Below, piece by piece: positions 23,268 to 31,401 of a stretch of DNA of 64,000 nucleotides. The position numbers and the translations under genes are program-made. The notes beneath the pieces are model-generated. The model saw only the letters and a program-made list of their open reading frames with translations. It was not told the DNA's origin and ran no database searches. Origin of the DNA: JAUVZF01 sp964539385 (GTDB lineage: Bacteria; Planctomycetota; Phycisphaerae; FEN-1346); the NCBI GenBank assembly GCA_964539385.1, contig CAZIJC010000003.1:8914-72913 (forward strand). Reading direction: 5' to 3'. How positions within the stretch are numbered: the stretch's first letter is position 1; every line of letters starts with the position of its first letter.

Positions 23268-23728
23268 CCCTGCGCGACACCCACAAAGCCGACGTGGCCA
23301 CGATACTGGCCGGCGAAGATTTCAGCCTGCCCGTGCGCTACCTGCCGGCGGGGGACCTGGGCGCGAGCCGGATGGTACGCGCCGCCGAGGTGACGGCCGA
23401 GGACCGCCTTGAGCAATCGGATGAGGGCCAGGACGTGGAGCGCACGCGGGTCCTGGTCATTGCCCGCGACGATGACAACTCCGGCATCGAGGCGCCCAGT
23501 GTGCAGGACGGGGACAAGTTTCAGTTTCCGGCCTCGTCCCTCGACTGGTCAACCATGACCCCCGGCGAATGGGCCGAGTTGACGGTTGACGAATGGGCCG
23601 CCCTGGCCGCGGCCGACGAGGAATGGGTGCTCATCGGTATCGACCGCCAGGACGAATATACAAGCCGGCTCCGCCTGGTGCGCGTGGACCGCCGCCAGGT
23701 CACACAACCGGACTACCGGAGATCGTAG
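23264..23728 (+). CDS. Probable head-tail connector or tail accessory protein
   Basis: 154 residues, beta-rich (FSLPVRYLPAG, RTRVLVIARDDDNSGI, EEWVLIGIDRQ), in the position where siphoviruses keep head-completion and tail-joining genes. It contains WAELTVDEWAAL, which recurs as WAELTVAEWAAM in the large fibre protein of 28942-31401; the DNA is 31 of 32 bases identical (23571-23602 with 29294-29325). The start overlaps the preceding stop (ATGA). No exact family is recognised. Confidence 0.6.
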   Translation: MTLRDTHKADVATILAGEDFSLPVRYLPAGDLGASRMVRAAEVTAEDRLEQSDEGQDVERTRVLVIARDDDNSGIEAPSVQDGDKFQFPASSLDWSTMTPGEWAELTVDEWAALAAADEEWVLIGIDRQDEYTSRLRLVRVDRRQVTQPDYRRS

Positions 23729-23731
23729 CCG

Positions 23732-24244
23732 ATGACCGAACCCGACGGCTGCCTGCACACGCCGATGACCACCTTGCGGACGATGCTGTCAACCGTGGCC
23801 GCCTGGCAGACCTGGTGCAACGTGCCCGACGCCGCGGCGGCCTTGCTCCGGATCCACCGCATGGTTGTGGAAATCACCGGCGGCGAGACCGGCGACGATG
23901 CCGTACCCTTCCCGTTTGCCGTGGTGGGCATGGGTGACCGATGGGAGAGTGAAGCGGTGGCCCAGGGGGCCACGGCCGATATGTACGTTGAGACGGGTTC
24001 GGTGTTCCTGGCGTTTGAGGACGTGCTGGCCCAAGAGGAAACCGACCGCGACGGCCTGACGCGGTTTGTCAATAATGTATCTGCTGTGCTCGATGGCCTG
24101 CGCGCGATTTCCGGGCAGGGCGCCAACCTCAACATCGTCCGCATCATGCAGCGGGACCCGCCGGGCCTGTTTGCCGAAGCGAAACACCAGACGCGGCCGG
24201 CCCGCGGCGTGCAGGCCGCCTACCTGATTGAGTGGGGACCGTGA
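23732..24244 (+). CDS. Probable tail-completion protein (terminator-like)
   Basis: 170 residues. Sequence order: N-terminal helix TTLRTMLSTVAAWQTW, a strand pair (PFPFAVVGMGD), a segment rich in Glu/Val (GATADMYVETGSVFLAFED) and a C-terminal strand (AAYLIEWGP). In this place, directly before the gp10-like gene and the tube gene, siphoviruses encode the tail terminator, and the alpha/beta content fits. The assignment is by position and fold pattern only. It ends in TGATG, coupling it to the next gene. Confidence 0.5.
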   Translation: MTEPDGCLHTPMTTLRTMLSTVAAWQTWCNVPDAAAALLRIHRMVVEITGGETGDDAVPFPFAVVGMGDRWESEAVAQGATADMYVETGSVFLAFEDVLAQEETDRDGLTRFVNNVSAVLDGLRAISGQGANLNIVRIMQRDPPGLFAEAKHQTRPARGVQAAYLIEWGP

Positions 24245-24729
24245 TGCCGGTTGTGATCCGAACGCGCATCGACTACGTGGCGCCCGCCGGCATCACCGCC
24301 CGCCGCCTGCCGCGGCACGTCAAGCAAAGCCTGCAAGCGGCCGGCATCCTCTGGCATGACAAGATGCTGCCGCGTCACTTTCAGAGTTACGCCTCGGCCA
24401 AATACGGCTACAAGCACCGGGCCGCGTGGTACAGGGAGCAAAAGCAAGCCGGCATGGGTCCGGCCGCCACCGACCGGCCCCTGGTGTGGTCGGGGGACAC
24501 CGAACGGCAGGCCACCAGCAGCGCCCGCATCGGCGGCACGAGCAAGCGCCTGCGGGTGACCATGGACGTGCCGTTTTATTTCGGCATTCAGTCGGCCAGC
24601 CGGCCGGACCTGGTGGCCGAGTTGATTGCCTGGACCGCGGCCGAGGGCCTGCACCTGGCACGGTTTGTTTCAGCCGACCTGGCGGCGCGCCTTGCGGCCG
24701 AGAGCACCCGCACAAGTGTGACCGTTTAG
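24244..24729 (+). CDS. Minor tail protein, HK97 gp10-like
   Basis: 161 residues starting MPVVIRTRIDYV. The centre has LRRHVKQ-type helices followed by YKHRAAWYREQKQAG, then GTSKRLRVTMDVPFYFGIQS and a C-terminal helical stretch, a pattern seen in gp10/gpZ-like tail-joining proteins that act just before tube assembly. The ATG overlaps the preceding TGA. Family membership is tentative. Confidence 0.5.
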   Translation: MPVVIRTRIDYVAPAGITARRLPRHVKQSLQAAGILWHDKMLPRHFQSYASAKYGYKHRAAWYREQKQAGMGPAATDRPLVWSGDTERQATSSARIGGTSKRLRVTMDVPFYFGIQSASRPDLVAELIAWTAAEGLHLARFVSADLAARLAAESTRTSVTV

Positions 24730-24745
24730 CCGAAAGGGCGAATCC

Positions 24746-25660
24746 ATGAATCTCTACACCCTCTATCTCTTGCAGCACAGCACCGATGACCTGGGCGGTG
24801 TGACCGACTTCGGCCTGCCCCCCGGCATCCGCGAAATCATGCTCGGCGCCGACGGGCAGGTGGACCCGACCTTTGCCGCCGTCATCGACCAGGCGCCTAC
24901 CCTGCGGTGGACCTCGCGGGCCATTCAGGCGCATCTCGACCTGATTGGGCAGGACGGCCTGGCCGTCAGCGCCACCCCGCTGACCGCGTGGCTGCGCCGC
25001 AACACCGCGCAGGGGGTCCGGGCCACCGGCTCGGTGCACACCAAAATGGAAATCAACCTCGGCCTGGCCGTGCCCCGGCAAATCCGGGCGGCCCACAACG
25101 ACCCCAACGGGGCGACCATCGACTATGAGTGTATCATTCTGCATGACGGCACGAATGACCCGGTGGTCATCACCGAAGCCCAGGCACTGCCGGCCTCGGA
25201 TGACGAAGGCGTGCAGCAGGTGTTCACGTGCGGCCAGGTGTCGCTCAACGGCACCGAGGTCAACGGCGTGCAGGAAATCATCGTGGACTTTGGCATACAG
25301 GTGAGCACCCAGGGCGAAAAGGGCCTGGTGTGGCCGACCTACGCCGGCATCATCAGCCGGCAGCCGCGCATCACCATCCGGGTGCTCGACCCCGACGTGT
25401 GGGCCGACCTCGGCATCAGCGGCCAGGTGCAGGCCGCGACCGACAGCGAAATCTATCTCCGCAAGGTCTCCGCCGGCGGCACGCGCGTGATCGAGGCCAC
25501 CTCCGAGCATATCAAACTGTCGATGAATGCGGGCCGGCACTTTGTCGATGACGTGTCGGGCCGGCACGCGGATTGGGTGACCGGCAGCCTGGTGCTTACG
25601 CCCCTTGAGGAAGCCACCACGGCGCCCCTGGTCATTGACACCGCCTGCGCGATTACATAG
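24746..25660 (+). CDS. Major tail (tube) protein, probable
   Basis: 304 residues, beta-rich throughout, with few Cys. Segments such as LSGQ-type strand repeats, GVQEIIVDFGIQVSTQGEKG and RITIRVLDPDVWADLG resemble tail-tube domains, and the gene lies immediately before the chaperone/frameshift pair and the tape measure, the standard place for the tube subunit. AAAGGGCG precedes the ATG. The identification rests mostly on gene order. Confidence 0.65.
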   Translation: MNLYTLYLLQHSTDDLGGVTDFGLPPGIREIMLGADGQVDPTFAAVIDQAPTLRWTSRAIQAHLDLIGQDGLAVSATPLTAWLRRNTAQGVRATGSVHTKMEINLGLAVPRQIRAAHNDPNGATIDYECIILHDGTNDPVVITEAQALPASDDEGVQQVFTCGQVSLNGTEVNGVQEIIVDFGIQVSTQGEKGLVWPTYAGIISRQPRITIRVLDPDVWADLGISGQVQAATDSEIYLRKVSAGGTRVIEATSEHIKLSMNAGRHFVDDVSGRHADWVTGSLVLTPLEEATTAPLVIDTACAIT

Positions 25661-25689
25661 CCGGGGGGCCACCGAAAAGAGGGAATCCC

Positions 25690-26424
25690 ATGAGCGCCTT
25701 TCTGTATTGGGTACCGGGTGAATCGACCGGCGGCCCCAAGATGGTCGAGGCCGCCGGCCTCTCCCACGTCTTTGACAGGAGCGCCGGCGTGGCCGTATGC
25801 AGCAAAGGGCCGGACGGGGTCGGCGGGGCCATTCTGGCGCGCGGCAACCTGGGCGGCAAACACGGTTACTATCCGGACGTCCAAGAATGGCAAAAGGTGG
25901 CCGGCCAGTGGCTTGGGTGGCCCAAGGATAATCCGCCCGGCCCCGATGACCTGGTGCGCGATACCCTGGTCGATGGGTGGGACACGGAACTGGCCGACGG
26001 CAATGCGTGGGTGGTGCCCGTGGTCCGGGTCTTTCCCAAGGGTACGCGCCTGCCGCAGACCATGGTGCTCGGCCCCGCCGGCCAATGGGTTGGCCAGGTG
26101 CGCGAGGAGTTTGTTGACTTGTGCCAGGCGGTGGGCGTGGCGTGGGATTTCTTTTTCGCGGCCCCCCACGTCGCCGACCCGGCGGCCGGATTCGAGGGCA
26201 GGGTCATCACCCTGCCCGACGCGGCCGACCTGGCGGTCCGGGGATTGACCCTCAACTACCGCGTCGGCCGGCGCGAGGTGTCGGCCCTGCGCCTGTTAGA
26301 TGACAAGATGGTCGGGCGGGTCATCGGCGCCATGTTCGACCTGCCGGCCGTGATCCGCGCGGCCGAGGCCGTGGCCGCCGCCCAGGCCGATGGAAAAAAA
26401 GGGGGTGCCCCGACTACCGCATGA
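25690..26424 (+). CDS. Tail assembly chaperone, short form (gpG-like)
   Basis: 244 residues. It lies between tube and tape-measure genes, where siphovirus tail chaperones are found. These are normally made as a short and a frameshifted long form. The last codons include GGA AAA AAA GGG, a perfect A-AAA-AAA slippery heptamer, 24 bases before the stop, and the -1 frame stays open for a further 34 codons. The C-terminus (VGRVIGAMFDLPAVIRAAEAVAAAQADGKKGG) is helical and then disordered. Function in tape-measure folding is inferred from position and recoding signal. Confidence 0.75.
   Translation: MSAFLYWVPGESTGGPKMVEAAGLSHVFDRSAGVAVCSKGPDGVGGAILARGNLGGKHGYYPDVQEWQKVAGQWLGWPKDNPPGPDDLVRDTLVDGWDTELADGNAWVVPVVRVFPKGTRLPQTMVLGPAGQWVGQVREEFVDLCQAVGVAWDFFFAAPHVADPAAGFEGRVITLPDAADLAVRGLTLNYRVGRREVSALRLLDDKMVGRVIGAMFDLPAVIRAAEAVAAAQADGKKGGAPTTA
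26394..26401 (+). promoter_or_regulatory. Slippery sequence for -1 ribosomal frameshifting
   Basis: A-AAA-AAA-G in the correct phase of the chaperone frame (codons GGA AAA AAA GGG). It is followed at once by a GC-rich stretch that may slow ribosomes. Confidence 0.8.
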
Positions 26425-26504
26425 TGGTTCACACCATGTGGCGGTCGGGGCTGCTGCCCGACTACGTACCAACCTTTGCCGATGTTTATTGGCTTGCGTT
26501 GTAG
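26400..26504 (+). CDS. Tail chaperone frameshift extension (gpT-like part)
   Basis: In the -1 frame after the slippery site, 34 codons run to TAG at 26502-26504. After RGCPDYRM the extension reads MVHTMWRSGLLPDYVPTFAD and ends VYWLAL; short T-parts with a W-R-x-G start and a terminal Y-x-x-L-x-L are common in such chaperones. The long form would be about 276 residues. The tape-measure ATG follows after nine bases. Independent initiation at 26421 or 26424 would be poor, as no Shine-Dalgarno is seen. Confidence 0.7.
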   Translation, partial: RGCPDYRMMVHTMWRSGLLPDYVPTFADVYWLAL

Positions 26505-26513
26505 GGGCCTGTC

Positions 26514-28001
26514 ATGGCCAAGGTGATTTTTGAGATGGACGCGAAGGCCGAGCGTGTGGTGCGCGCGTACATGGCCGTCCATGAGGCGCAGAAAAAGACC
26601 GAGACCGGCGCCCGCCGCCTCGGCCAGACCACCAAAGAGACCGGCAGGCAATCACGCGAAGCAACCCGCGGCATGGGCAGCGACCTTGGGGGCCTGGCCC
26701 TGCGCTACGTGTCTTTGAGCGCCATCGCCACGACCGGCATCATGGCCATTCGGAAAGCCTGGCAGGATGTTGAACAGGCGGCGCGTGAGGCCCTTGAGGC
26801 CCAGGTACCGGCCGGGCAAGCCTGGTCGCGGTTCCTCTTGAACATGCCGGCCGGGTGGGACGCCCAGGGCATGGAGCAATGGGCCGAACGGATGCAGGCC
26901 ACCACCGGCATGACCAAGGCCCGCCTGGCCGACCTGATGCAAGGTGTTAGCGCCAAGGGCGCCCTTGCCCAGCGCCCCACCCTGGCCGCCGCCGAGGTGG
27001 CCGCCACCATCGAACGCCTGGCCGGCGAGGGCTACCTGTCACCGGAAGCCCTCTCCGGCTTCTTTGCCGTTGCCAACCTGGCCGGGGCCAAGACCAAAGA
27101 GGACGTGATGAACACCGTGGGGTGGTCCCTGGCCTTGCAGCGCCGGGCCAAGGTCATCGAGCCGACCGCCATGCTGGCCACGATGCCGCGGGCCGTGACC
27201 GCCATGCAGCAAGCCGGCTTTGCCCCGGAAGAAGGCGGCCGCCTTTGGGCCACCATCACCCAGGTGGTCGAGGATTACGAGGGCCGGCGAAGCGCCATGG
27301 CGGTGGCCGAGTTTGCCAAGACCATCCGCACCAAGGCGATCCTGCCCGAGCGCCGCGGCCGGTGGGGCATGATACCGGAGACGATGACCGACGTTGCGGA
27401 CGTGCTCGATTTGATGGGAGAGCGCTACCAGGCGGCCGCCCCGACCGTCCGGGGCCAGATGTTGCGGCGCGTCGGCGGCGGCGCCCGGTTGCAGCAATTC
27501 CTGATGGGATGGTGGCAGGGACCGGAAGGCCGGGCGCAGGCCGAGTGGCAGGCCACCGGCGGGTTGCCGGCGCCGCTTGCGCCCGAGGCCGGCCGTTTCT
27601 TCACCGATTGGTTGGGCCGGGCCAAGGCCGGCCGCGAGGCCCCGCTGGTCGAAGCGCAGGCATTCGCCACGGGCGCCGTGGACCTGGCCAGGCGCGCCAA
27701 CGTACCGGCCGCCCAATATGCCCTGGTCACCAAGACCCTTGAGGAAATGGACCGGGCGGCCGGCGTCAACTGGATCGACCGCACGGGCCGGGCCTTGACC
27801 CGCGCGGTGGACTATCATATCTTCGGAGTGGAACCGCAAGATATTGCGATGCGCGAAGCCGGCGGCCGCCTGCGCCGAGGATGGACTCCGGGAGCGGAAT
27901 CGTCTTGGGCCGCGCTGATTAAAGCCCTGCAAGACAACACCGAGGTCGTGCGCGAGACTCTGGCCGGCGTGCCGGCCAGACCGATAACCGAGAGCGACTA
28001 A
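26514..28001 (+). CDS. Tail tape measure protein
   Basis: 495 residues. The N-terminal 60 residues are charged and coiled-coil-like (ERVVRAYMAVHEAQKKTETG), followed by a hydrophobic segment (ALRYVSLSAIATTGIMAI, about 62-79) and long helical stretches to the end. Position after the chaperone pair and before the distal tail proteins fixes the identity. At roughly 0.15 nm per residue the tail would be about 70-75 nm, short for a siphovirus. That estimate is from the usual ruler relation, not measured. Confidence 0.8.
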   Translation: MAKVIFEMDAKAERVVRAYMAVHEAQKKTETGARRLGQTTKETGRQSREATRGMGSDLGGLALRYVSLSAIATTGIMAIRKAWQDVEQAAREALEAQVPAGQAWSRFLLNMPAGWDAQGMEQWAERMQATTGMTKARLADLMQGVSAKGALAQRPTLAAAEVAATIERLAGEGYLSPEALSGFFAVANLAGAKTKEDVMNTVGWSLALQRRAKVIEPTAMLATMPRAVTAMQQAGFAPEEGGRLWATITQVVEDYEGRRSAMAVAEFAKTIRTKAILPERRGRWGMIPETMTDVADVLDLMGERYQAAAPTVRGQMLRRVGGGARLQQFLMGWWQGPEGRAQAEWQATGGLPAPLAPEAGRFFTDWLGRAKAGREAPLVEAQAFATGAVDLARRANVPAAQYALVTKTLEEMDRAAGVNWIDRTGRALTRAVDYHIFGVEPQDIAMREAGGRLRRGWTPGAESSWAALIKALQDNTEVVRETLAGVPARPITESD

Positions 28002-28005
28002 GACC

Positions 28006-28398
28006 ATGGCAATCAACATAGGTGGCACCAATCTTATTAGCCTGCGCATGACGCCCGACCGGCCGGGCACTCAGGTCGAGACCATCGTGCGGCCGGGCGT
28101 GGACGGCGTGGCCTTCCGCGACCTGGGCAGCCGCGGCGAACCTTTCGACGCGCTGGCCGTTGTCGATTGTGACGACGCCGCGGCGGCCACGGCCGTTACC
28201 GAAACCCTCAAGGCCCTGCAAGGCCACCTCGTGGATGCCGAAGATGACCACGGCGAGACGTATACCGATTTGATGCTCTTGCAGGTGCGCATCCTGGCCC
28301 GGAAGGCCATCAAGAGCGCCGCCGGCGGGGTGAGCGAAACCAAAGGGGTGCTGATGCGCGTGGGCTTCCGGCTGCAATGGTCCGCGGCCGAGTCGTAG
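28006..28398 (+). CDS. Distal tail or minor tail protein
   Basis: 130 residues, beta-rich at both ends, with VRPGVDGVAFRDLGSRGEPFD in the centre; the R-P-G-x-D-G-x-x-F pattern is common in small minor tail proteins near the baseplate. ATG at 28006 lies four bases after the tape measure stop. Position after tape measure suggests a distal tail or hub-adjacent role. Confidence 0.6.
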   Translation: MAINIGGTNLISLRMTPDRPGTQVETIVRPGVDGVAFRDLGSRGEPFDALAVVDCDDAAAATAVTETLKALQGHLVDAEDDHGETYTDLMLLQVRILARKAIKSAAGGVSETKGVLMRVGFRLQWSAAES

Positions 28399-28409
28399 GG
28401 GGCAGACAA

Positions 28410-28937
28410 GTGACGGTTTCCGACCTGGCCGCTCAACGCCTGGCCCCCAACACGTGGCGCCTGTCCTGGTCGAGCGACCTGGGCGCCCCCCTCTTTTACG
28501 TCTACCGCGACGGCATCCTCGTGGTGGGACCGATCACCCCGACTTACCTGGTGGTGCGCGTCCCGGACGGCGAAAGCCCGGTCTTTGACGTGATAGACCA
28601 GGACGGCGTTGCCCCCGACGCCGCCTATCCGGGCCGGGTTACGGTTGCCTGGTGGGGTGTGGACGGGGCCGATCATTACGTGGTGCGCGAATACGTCGGC
28701 GCCGCGTGGGTGGACCGCAAGACGTTCTGGCCGACGCAGGCCGACTATTACAAATGGCTTTCCGCCCGCCTGGCCGACTCGACGCTGCACACGTTTCGGG
28801 TGGTGGCGGTAGGAGCGGATGGAAACGAAAGCACGGCGGCCGAGCGCGAGGTGTATATGGTGCGCCACCCCGACGAGCCTGCCGTTACATTCACCTATGA
28901 CGATCAGACTGGCAATGTCACCGTAGCCGAGGCGTGA
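28410..28937 (+). CDS. Fibronectin type III-like tail protein
   Basis: 175 residues with two similar beta-sandwich-like stretches: APNTWRLSWSSDLGAPLFYV followed by YRDG, and YPGRVTVAWWGVDGADHYVV followed by REY, each matching the W-x-x-x...Y-x-V-Y pattern of FnIII domains. Such domains decorate tail tips and may bind cell-surface carbohydrates. I chose the GTG at 28410 (GGGGGC upstream); an ATG at 28377 would overlap the preceding gene by 22 bases. Confidence 0.6.
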   Translation: MTVSDLAAQRLAPNTWRLSWSSDLGAPLFYVYRDGILVVGPITPTYLVVRVPDGESPVFDVIDQDGVAPDAAYPGRVTVAWWGVDGADHYVVREYVGAAWVDRKTFWPTQADYYKWLSARLADSTLHTFRVVAVGADGNESTAAEREVYMVRHPDEPAVTFTYDDQTGNVTVAEA

Positions 28938-28941
28938 TCCG

Positions 28942-31401
28942 ATGGCCGACCAGAACACCGGCGCCGATGCCCTGGGGCAGTACCTCACCGGCGCGGGGTC
29001 CGACGGCGCAAGCCAACCTGATCCCGATGCAAGTTTGGGGAACTACCGGGCGGCCGAGCGGCTTGACCCCCTGGGGGTGCTGATGGCCCAGGGACCGCCC
29101 GGCCTGCGCATCGAGCGTGTGAGCGGCTACAACGGTGTGGGCGCCGCAAGCCTGGTGGCCGCCGGCGCCGACGCGGTGGCCTGGCGGCCGCCGGATGACA
29201 CCGAGGGTGAGGCCATTGCGATCGCCGACGGCGAAACCCGCCAGGTGGCCGGTGCCGACGAACCCTACTGGGCCAACATGAGCGTGGCCAGGTGGGCCGA
29301 GTTGACGGTTGCCGAATGGGCCGCCATGGGCATCGGCGGCAGCGGCCTCGACGGGTTTGCCATCGTGACCCGGCGCAGCACCGAACCCCTGGCCGGCGAG
29401 TTTGTGGCCCACCTCGACCGGGTGGTCGGCAACGTGGTGGGCGGCAGCCGGCAGACCGCCAGCGGCGAAGCGTACCGATGCGTTTGCCTCAAGAACACCA
29501 CCGGCGACGGCAAGACCCTCGGCTTGTGGCACCTGGCCGACACCGCGGCGGATGGCCTGGCCGACGTGGCCACCACCACCCGTGACTTTACCAATCATGG
29601 CGCCGAGCACGTGCCCGGCCAGGGGTACCGCTTCGTCAAGGCTGAGAACGATTACATGCAGGCTACGGTCGGCGCTCTCGACGCAATTGCGGCGGTGACA
29701 ATGGAGTGTTGGGTCCGCGATTGGCAGACCCCGATTGATTCCTATGGGCAGATAGCCCGTTTCTGGACGGACAGCAGCAACCGCCTTATGCTGGATGCCA
29801 AAATCACTACCGACCCTGCCTCGTCCTACATCTGCGCGTCCCTGAAAATCGGAGGAGACTGGTCGCCCACTGCCTCTTGGACGGGCGTCGATGCCAACGC
29901 ACTGCTCGTCGGAAGCGATCCCTGGCATGTCGCCGTCGTGCTCGATGCCCCGAACACCCTTCGCCTCTTTGTGAATGGTATTCTCCGCGCCGAGGTCGTG
30001 CCGCTTGGCAATGAACTACCTATCGGCACGTATTATCTCATACTTGGCTACGGCTCGACTGCGGCCGCTCTCTCGGCCATCGTGGACGAACCCCGACTGT
30101 CAAGCGCCGCGCGTTACTCCGCCACGTTCACCCCGGACACCCTCTTGCCCGAGCGCGCCATGACCGGCGTGACCGCGTGGCTCGCGCCCGACCGCACGCC
30201 CAAGACCGTGGCCGGCAACTACGGCACCGCGGGCGCCACCATCACGGTGGACGGGGACCTTGACGACTGGCCGCCCACCGGGTGGATGGTCAACAAGACC
30301 ACCGACGAGGTTCTGTGGTACATCGTGCGTACCAGCACCCAATTGACCGTAGACCCGGACGGCCGCGACGTGTGGGACGAAACCGGCGGCGGCGCCGGCG
30401 TCGGCATGGCCGGCTCGGCCGGCGACGTGCTGGCCCTGGTGGGGCCGGCGCGCATCGGCAAAGAGACTCCGAGCGCACAGCCGGACGGATACTTTACCAC
30501 CGTGAGCCCGGAAACCTCGGCCCCCGGCGGCGTGACCTTCGAGCACCCGTGGGGGAGCCTGGACCCGACCGCCCTTGACCTGGGGACCGTGGCGGCCGGC
30601 GAAATCGTTGGCCTCTGGATCGAGCGCATGGCCCTGGCCAAAACCGGCGGCGGCCGGCACGCCGAACCCCGGCGCCATACGGCCGTGGCCGTCCAGTGGA
30701 CGGAATACCTGGTGCACACCCACAACGCGGCCCTGCCCGGCCTCGGGCGCGTCGGAGATACCAGCGTGCTCCGTTACGGTTTGTGGCATGGTGTGGACGC
30801 CGAGCCGGACTTGACCGCCGATCCCGACGAAACGTCCGACACGTTGCCTTTTGTCTATACCGCCATGACCCCGGATGCCGTCAACTACCTGGTCGTGCGG
30901 CAGCGGAATGATTGGGGCCTCTGGTCTCAGAATACCATGGCCTGGCAAATCGAACTCGACGCCCAGGGGCCGCCGGGCGTGGTGGCGGTCAAACCGTCGG
31001 CGCCCAAGCCCTACGCCGTCGAGCCGGCGGCCGGCGGGGATTTCCGGGTGGTGGCCGATTACTTTTACCTGCTCGACGGCCAGTGGGCCGCGGGCACGTG
31101 GGTGATCTGGTATCAGCACGGCGCCTCGCCGCCCGACCCGGACCCCGACGTGGATACCCCCGACGCCACGGTCACCATGGCCAAGAGCGACGGCGTTGCC
31201 TGTCTGGACTGGACCGCCGGGCTCACCCTCACCGACGGGCATACCGTCAAGGTGGTGGTGCGTACCCGGCGCGTCGATGCCGGCCCCGTCAACGTGGACA
31301 GCGCCAACACCGGCGTGGTGCAGGCCACCATCAACACCGACGGCCCCCCCACCCCGCCGGCCCAGGCCCATTACGGCGTGGTCGCCAAAGAGGTCGAGTG
31401 A
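28942..31401 (+). CDS. Large tail fibre/tip protein with LamG-like domain
   Basis: 819 residues. N-terminal part about 1-190, including WAELTVAEWAAMG (shared with the 23264-23728 product). Residues about 230-395 form a concanavalin A/LamG-like domain (YMQATVGALDAIAAVTMECW, then WHVAVVLDAPNTLRLFVNG and LILGYG...AIVDEPRL). Two or more beta domains follow. The DNA of the LamG-like segment (about 29640-30120) looks less GC-rich than its surroundings, so the domain may be a later insertion. LamG folds usually bind glycans, so a receptor-binding role is likely. Confidence 0.7.
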   Translation: MADQNTGADALGQYLTGAGSDGASQPDPDASLGNYRAAERLDPLGVLMAQGPPGLRIERVSGYNGVGAASLVAAGADAVAWRPPDDTEGEAIAIADGETRQVAGADEPYWANMSVARWAELTVAEWAAMGIGGSGLDGFAIVTRRSTEPLAGEFVAHLDRVVGNVVGGSRQTASGEAYRCVCLKNTTGDGKTLGLWHLADTAADGLADVATTTRDFTNHGAEHVPGQGYRFVKAENDYMQATVGALDAIAAVTMECWVRDWQTPIDSYGQIARFWTDSSNRLMLDAKITTDPASSYICASLKIGGDWSPTASWTGVDANALLVGSDPWHVAVVLDAPNTLRLFVNGILRAEVVPLGNELPIGTYYLILGYGSTAAALSAIVDEPRLSSAARYSATFTPDTLLPERAMTGVTAWLAPDRTPKTVAGNYGTAGATITVDGDLDDWPPTGWMVNKTTDEVLWYIVRTSTQLTVDPDGRDVWDETGGGAGVGMAGSAGDVLALVGPARIGKETPSAQPDGYFTTVSPETSAPGGVTFEHPWGSLDPTALDLGTVAAGEIVGLWIERMALAKTGGGRHAEPRRHTAVAVQWTEYLVHTHNAALPGLGRVGDTSVLRYGLWHGVDAEPDLTADPDETSDTLPFVYTAMTPDAVNYLVVRQRNDWGLWSQNTMAWQIELDAQGPPGVVAVKPSAPKPYAVEPAAGGDFRVVADYFYLLDGQWAAGTWVIWYQHGASPPDPDPDVDTPDATVTMAKSDGVACLDWTAGLTLTDGHTVKVVVRTRRVDAGPVNVDSANTGVVQATINTDGPPTPPAQAHYGVVAKEVE

